From assembly GCA_028284485.1 (NCBI GenBank), contig JANQRQ010000226.1, forward strand, positions 16,203 to 80,202: a stretch of DNA of 64,000 nucleotides, in the 5' to 3' direction. Position numbers and translations under genes: made by a program. Shown piece by piece: positions 60,180 to 64,000 of the stretch. Each line of letters starts with the position of its first letter. Position 1 is the stretch's first letter. The notes under the pieces are model-generated. The model did not search any database. It was not told where the DNA came from and saw only the letters and a program-made list of their open reading frames with translations. Source of the DNA: Planctomycetaceae bacterium. GTDB taxonomy: Bacteria > Planctomycetota > Planctomycetia > Planctomycetales > Planctomycetaceae.

Positions 60180-62909
60180 CTATTTTGACACTTGCAAGCG
60201 CTCGATCAAATCGTTCGTGCTGGCCAGCTGCTGCTTCAGTCCGTCGTCTTCAGGATGTTGGCGAACAAGACCACTCAAATGCTCACCGGCCCGCCGCAGA
60301 TTCTGCAGGGCTTCAGTTGGCCGCTCCAGTGCAATTTGTGCTGCCGATATCGCCTGCAATGCAGTCGCGTAATTGGCGAAGTAAACCAATTCCTTCTCAG
60401 AATTCTGAAGAACTGGCTCCAAGGCATCAATGGCATGCTGAAACCGCGTCTCAGCCTGCCCGAAACTCCCTTCACCCATTTCAATGCGACCTAGATCCAG
60501 CAGGACTCCTGTCAAGCTTTCCCGATATTTGACGACTCGTGGATTCGCGATGACGAGTCGACTCAATTGATCGGCCGCCTGTGTGTAAAGGGATACTTGT
60601 TGTTGCAGATCATTCTGCAGGTCGGCCAACGTGCGATAGCAAATTGCCAATCGATTTCGATTGTCCAGTCCTTGAGGCTCGGCTTCCAACAATCGTTCGA
60701 GACGATTTATCGCGTCGGCCAAATAGGTTTTCGCTGATTCAAAATCTCCTTCATTCGGATCCTGAATTTCGAGATTCGCCTGATTAAACGACCCCATCGC
60801 CAGATCGCGTAGAAGTTCAACATTGGAATCCGAGTCCGGCAGACACGACATCCGTATTGCTTGCGCGTCGCTCAACCGCTGACGGGCGTCCGAGAATTCG
60901 CCGCGAGCTTTGTCAACGACACCGATATTCATCAGCGTGTTAGCCAAGATCCGCTTCAGTTCGACATCGTGCGGATGTTGATCGACAAGTTTTTGCCTCA
61001 GTCCTTGCGCTTCGGAAAATGCCTGATAAGCTTCGGACTGTTGCCCGAGCCTGCTGCGAGCCGCACCAATTGCGTTCAATGTCAACGCCAACTCGGACAT
61101 CCGCTCGCTACTGTCAGGTTCCTCGTCGAGACGACGTTGCTGAATGCTCCGGGCGTTTTCAAAAGCAGTTAACGCCTCTTCCGCCGAATCGATATCTTCT
61201 GAAATTCGACCGATTCGAAACCATGTCGCGGCCAGTTGATCCTGCAACGACTTGTCGTGGCGAGCATCTTCGACAAAGAGCTGATAATGGGCCAATGCTT
61301 TTTCGAGCAACGATTGCCGCAACGGCCTCATTCCTGGCTGATTCAACAGATCACTTTCGCTGACCTCGATATACAAACCGTCGACCGTATCTCGAGCTTG
61401 TTTCAGACGGTCATCGGATTTTCTCAGTGCGTCCTTTGTTACGAAATACCCGATCGTACTCGCAGTTAGCGCCGCAACGAGACCGAACAGCGCAGCTGCC
61501 GACGCGATGGCTGTCGCCCGGTTTCGCTTGGCCCACCGTACCGCGCGTTCGAGGCGCCCGACAGGACGGGCCAATATCGGCTCCCCCTTGAGAAAACGCG
61601 CCAAATCGTCAGCCAGATCTTCCGCCGACGCATACCGTGCTGCCGGTTCCTTCTGCAAACACTTGAGACAAATCGTTTCCAGGTCGCGGTCGGCTTTGGA
61701 ATTGAATTGCGAAGGAGGCGTTGATTCTGTTTCAAGAACCTGATGAATCGTCTCCATCACATTGGCCCCTTTGAATGGGGGCCGGCCCGTCAGCAAATGG
61801 TACATCGTGGCGCCGACAGCATACACATCACTGAGAGTTGTCACCCGTTCCGACGCGGTCGCCTGTTCTGGTGACATGTACGATGGTGTGCCAATGACAT
61901 CGCCATCGTGCGTCAGCTGAGTGTGGCCTTCCAACAGTTTGGCCAATCCGAAATCGGCCACCAACGGACGTCCGGACCGCGATTCCACCATGATGTTATG
62001 CGGCTTGAGATCGCGATGCAGAATCCCACTTTGGTGCGCGAAATGAACGGCCCGCGCCACTGGCTCTAAATATTCTGCCGTTTGACGATTGGAAATCGGG
62101 CCATCGCGCATCAACTCCAGCAAGCTGTTCCCTTCGACGTAATGCATCGAATAGAAGTGCTCACCCGCGAATTCACCGACATCAAAAACTGTGACGATGT
62201 TGTCGTGTTCCAATCGGGCGGTGGCCCTGGCTTCGGTCCGAAATCGCTCGATCAGTTCTGTCCGTGCGGTTGTCGACATCCCTTTCAGGCGGTCACTGCG
62301 AATGACCTTTAACGCGACCACACGGTCGGCATGCCGCTGCCGTGCCTTGAAAACGACCCCCATTCCCCCCTGCCCGAGCTGCTCCAGCAGTTCATACTCT
62401 CCGAACGAACAGGGAAAGTGAGCCGACGGTTGTGCGCTTGGGGATAACGCTACGGGCCGATTCGCCGTGTCATGAATGACCGTTTCATCAAGCGAGGGCA
62501 TACTCTCAGTTTCCAACTCGGAAACTGAGACACCGGGAAACCGGTGCTGCAATTCCTGCTCACTCGGTTTGTCACCATAGAGATGCCTGACAAAATACTC
62601 CTGTTTGAGAAGTCGGGCGACAATTTCAGGCTGATTAATGCACGGAAACCGTTCTAAGTACGACTCAATAGGTATCGGTCCGCAAGTCTGGTCGGATTTG
62701 ATGCTGACGCTTTGCTGTTCGGATTGCGATTTCCACCGATACTCCAGATCGATATGGATCAACTCCTCGAGCGTTGGGACGAATTCGGCAGCATTTTCGT
62801 CCGGCAAAAACTCCTCGATCGGCCTGGCATGGCCCCCTGTCCAGACCTCCTCGAACAGCCGGCAACGGCTTCGGTCTACGATCTCGTCTGGTTCATGCCG
62901 CTCGGGCAT
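60180..62909 (-). CDS. Membrane Ser/Thr kinase with C-terminal TPR-like repeats
   Basis: 909 aa. ATG 62909 with GAGG seven bases upstream. Residues 1-165 are the helical N-terminal region common to planctomycete kinases (GGHARPIEEFLPD; HIDLEYRW). Kinase ~170-440: GQGGMGVVFKARQ, VVALKVI (Lys201), HRDLKPHN, DFGLAKLL, GTPSYMSPEQA; all catalytic motifs intact. One transmembrane helix at ~475-500 (ATAIASAAALFGLVAALTAST). The C-terminal ~400 residues are helical tetratricopeptide-like pairs (AYQAFSEAQGLRQKLVDQHPHD; ADAINRLERLLEAEPQG). Sensor kinase with external scaffold, ligand unknown. No sigma gene next to it. Confidence 0.93.
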   Translation of the reverse strand: MPERHEPDEIVDRSRCRLFEEVWTGGHARPIEEFLPDENAAEFVPTLEELIHIDLEYRWKSQSEQQSVSIKSDQTCGPIPIESYLERFPCINQPEIVARLLKQEYFVRHLYGDKPSEQELQHRFPGVSVSELETESMPSLDETVIHDTANRPVALSPSAQPSAHFPCSFGEYELLEQLGQGGMGVVFKARQRHADRVVALKVIRSDRLKGMSTTARTELIERFRTEARATARLEHDNIVTVFDVGEFAGEHFYSMHYVEGNSLLELMRDGPISNRQTAEYLEPVARAVHFAHQSGILHRDLKPHNIMVESRSGRPLVADFGLAKLLEGHTQLTHDGDVIGTPSYMSPEQATASERVTTLSDVYAVGATMYHLLTGRPPFKGANVMETIHQVLETESTPPSQFNSKADRDLETICLKCLQKEPAARYASAEDLADDLARFLKGEPILARPVGRLERAVRWAKRNRATAIASAAALFGLVAALTASTIGYFVTKDALRKSDDRLKQARDTVDGLYIEVSESDLLNQPGMRPLRQSLLEKALAHYQLFVEDARHDKSLQDQLAATWFRIGRISEDIDSAEEALTAFENARSIQQRRLDEEPDSSERMSELALTLNAIGAARSRLGQQSEAYQAFSEAQGLRQKLVDQHPHDVELKRILANTLMNIGVVDKARGEFSDARQRLSDAQAIRMSCLPDSDSNVELLRDLAMGSFNQANLEIQDPNEGDFESAKTYLADAINRLERLLEAEPQGLDNRNRLAICYRTLADLQNDLQQQVSLYTQAADQLSRLVIANPRVVKYRESLTGVLLDLGRIEMGEGSFGQAETRFQHAIDALEPVLQNSEKELVYFANYATALQAISAAQIALERPTEALQNLRRAGEHLSGLVRQHPEDDGLKQQLASTNDLIERLQVSK

Positions 62910-63343
62910 TTGAATGCCTCGAAAGGGACCTTCCTCGACGACGCTCGCTGTATGCGGCGCGCTCCCAAAATCTTATTCTGACGCGGAGGGTTCATGCGAT
63001 CAAGATGCGCACCGGATTTGGCACCCCTCGAGTTTTGCGATTCCAATCGTCAGCAACAGTGAGTCCAGATGCCATCAGGATACGTGTGACGCAAAGAAGG
63101 CGGGTCGTAAGACAAAACGCACTTCGACACCGGCGTGCTGCCAAAATATTCCTCGGATGCGCACCGGAACGCTTGTCGCCTTTACGGAATCGGCTAAACT
63201 AAAGCGCAACAGCACAACCGGCGCGGGAACAACGTCGATGGCTGGCTCGGCAAACTAATCGGACGCTTCGAATCGTCGAAGAATCTTTGCTCCGCCACCC
63301 AGATGACCGAGTCGGTTGGTGTTCAGACATCTCTGACAACAAT
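62910..63343. other. Intergenic region, no supported gene
   Basis: About 430 bp upstream of the kinase gene. Plus-strand frames are shadow-like. The 13-bp sequence GATGCGCACCGGA occurs twice (63004-63016 and 63156-63168), possibly coincidental. Confidence 0.4.
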
Positions 63344-63417
63344 GCACCCGTAGCTCAACTGGATAGAGCATCGGTCTTCGGAACCGAGGGTTGGGGGTTC
63401 GAATCCCTCCGGGTGTA
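63344..63417 (+). tRNA. tRNA-Arg (anticodon UCG)
   Basis: Acceptor stem GCACCCG/CGGGTGT (63344-63350 and 63410-63416, one G-U), D-arm, anticodon stem TCGGT/ACCGA with loop CTTCGGA (anticodon TCG, decodes CGA), T-arm GGGGGTTCGAATCCC, discriminator A at 63417. 74 nt. No CCA is encoded. Confidence 0.97.
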
Positions 63418-63580
63418 CTTTGCCGCTAATCGCGATTTGACCGTTAGAGCGTTTCCAGGCCACAGTGGACCGCGGCAATTCTGAAACTTCCCTCGGTCGA
63501 TCGCTGAAATTGCGGATGGCAGCAGATTGCATTGAGTTGCACGATCGTTATTTCTAGGTCGACCTTGCCTACGTCACCGG

Positions 63581-64000
63581 CTATTGATCCTCTGCTGAGT
63601 CCCCGTCGGTTTCCGATTCTTCTTTCAATTCGCTGTCGCCGGAAACATCACTGTCAGATCCTTCTTCGGGCAAGTTCGTATCAACTTCAACTTCATCTTC
63701 GTCACCCGCAAATTCACCAATCGGGCCTTCGGAATCCAAGTCAAAATTGAGAATATTCTTCTCGCCGGCCTTCACTTCAACCACCAGCGTTGTCTGAAGA
63801 TTATATTTATCAGGGACTCTTTCTCCCGAAGCTGGATAATCGGTCCCATCCGAATGAGTTCCAGCCAGCCCCTCTGTGGTAATGCGAACGCGGTTCTTGC
63901 CCGGCATTGTCCCCTGTCGACCACCACCAAAATTTAACACGTAAAATCCATCGGCGTTTGTCATCCCCCCGGCCGGTCGACCGACTTCTGGAATGAAGTT
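63581..64000 (-). CDS. Secreted protein, 3' part only (N-terminus beyond window)
   Basis: The open frame continues to the right edge; 139 residues before the stop are visible. It contains the transthyretin-like or carboxypeptidase-regulatory-like beta motif GGMTNADGFYVLNFGGGRQGTMPGKNRVRITT, characteristic of small planctomycete lipoproteins with an Ig-like fold, then KAGEKNILNFDLDSEG and a strongly acidic C-terminus (EDEVEVDTNLPEEGSDSDVSG). The ATG at 63964 is internal to the domain, so the gene starts outside. Role unknown. Confidence 0.75.
   Translation of the reverse strand, partial: NFIPEVGRPAGGMTNADGFYVLNFGGGRQGTMPGKNRVRITTEGLAGTHSDGTDYPASGERVPDKYNLQTTLVVEVKAGEKNILNFDLDSEGPIGEFAGDEDEVEVDTNLPEEGSDSDVSGDSELKEESETDGDSAEDQ

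Noticed and set aside
63004..63168. 13-bp direct repeat GATGCGCACCGGA
   Set aside because: Only two copies, no accompanying structure; likely coincidence.
62914..63258. Plus-strand 114-codon frame upstream of the kinase
   Set aside because: Composition is not protein-like and it overlaps the kinase promoter region.

Overview
The window looks like a chromosomal segment of a planctomycete (phylum Planctomycetota, mid-50s % GC by eye). Supporting signs are a sulfatase / PSD1 cytochrome / DUF1501 cluster, several Tat-exported Gfo/Idh/MocA oxidoreductases, ECF sigma factors beside Ser/Thr kinases or anti-sigma factors, a TIGR03067-like domain fused to a kinase, a SUMF1-fold secreted protein, and long low-complexity secreted proteins. 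No plasmid, phage, CRISPR or intact insertion sequence was seen. The window cuts a gene at each end.

Layout. 0-7.3 kb: partial anti-sigma-like protein, tandem paralogous membrane proteins, a large conserved-type hypothetical, a TPP-dependent acetolactate-synthase-like enzyme, and a PadR/HAAS regulatory pair. 7.4-16 kb: a degenerate bEBP-like regulator divergent from a Tat Gfo/Idh/MocA enzyme, folB-folK, a cupin, a second Tat oxidoreductase, and a SUMF1-fold protein divergent from apbE. 16-20 kb: cytosolic oxidoreductase, CysQ-like phosphatase and SLC13/RCK transporter on the minus strand, suggesting sulfate uptake and PAP turnover. 20-32.8 kb: ECF sigma plus zinc-finger/kinase/TIGR03067 receptor, a GT2 glycosyltransferase, a VHEWGTF-type hypothetical, an ECF sigma/anti-sigma pair, and a TetR gene with two perfect palindromic operators leading into an ABC1/UbiB kinase.

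33-41 kb is the most unusual region. A secreted protein carries seven LQF/FQF motifs in acidic linkers. Convergent to it is a tight three-gene operon: two exported beta-propellers sharing a CCNPV motif, flanking a fusion of a PhnD-like solute-binding domain with a PQQ-type propeller. 41-42 kb is a decayed stretch with a REP-like hairpin and a RAYT transposase fragment. 42-47.8 kb holds DUF1501, di-heme PSD1 and a sulfatase with an altered active-site motif (CSQSR). 48-50.3 kb is a DPP-IV-like S9B peptidase.

50.4-58.4 kb: an ECF sigma factor is followed by four secreted proteins (893, 898, 134 and 156 aa) whose signal peptides all begin M-x-I-R and whose 5' leaders share a CGCAACA-type motif; the last three are each preceded by, and the whole set ended by, a strong hairpin terminator. 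This looks like a separately transcribed family of exported structural or matrix proteins. 58.5-64 kb: a probable outer-membrane barrel protein, a kinase-TPR receptor, tRNA-Arg(UCG) and a partial secreted protein. Functions rest on motif reading only; no database search was possible.
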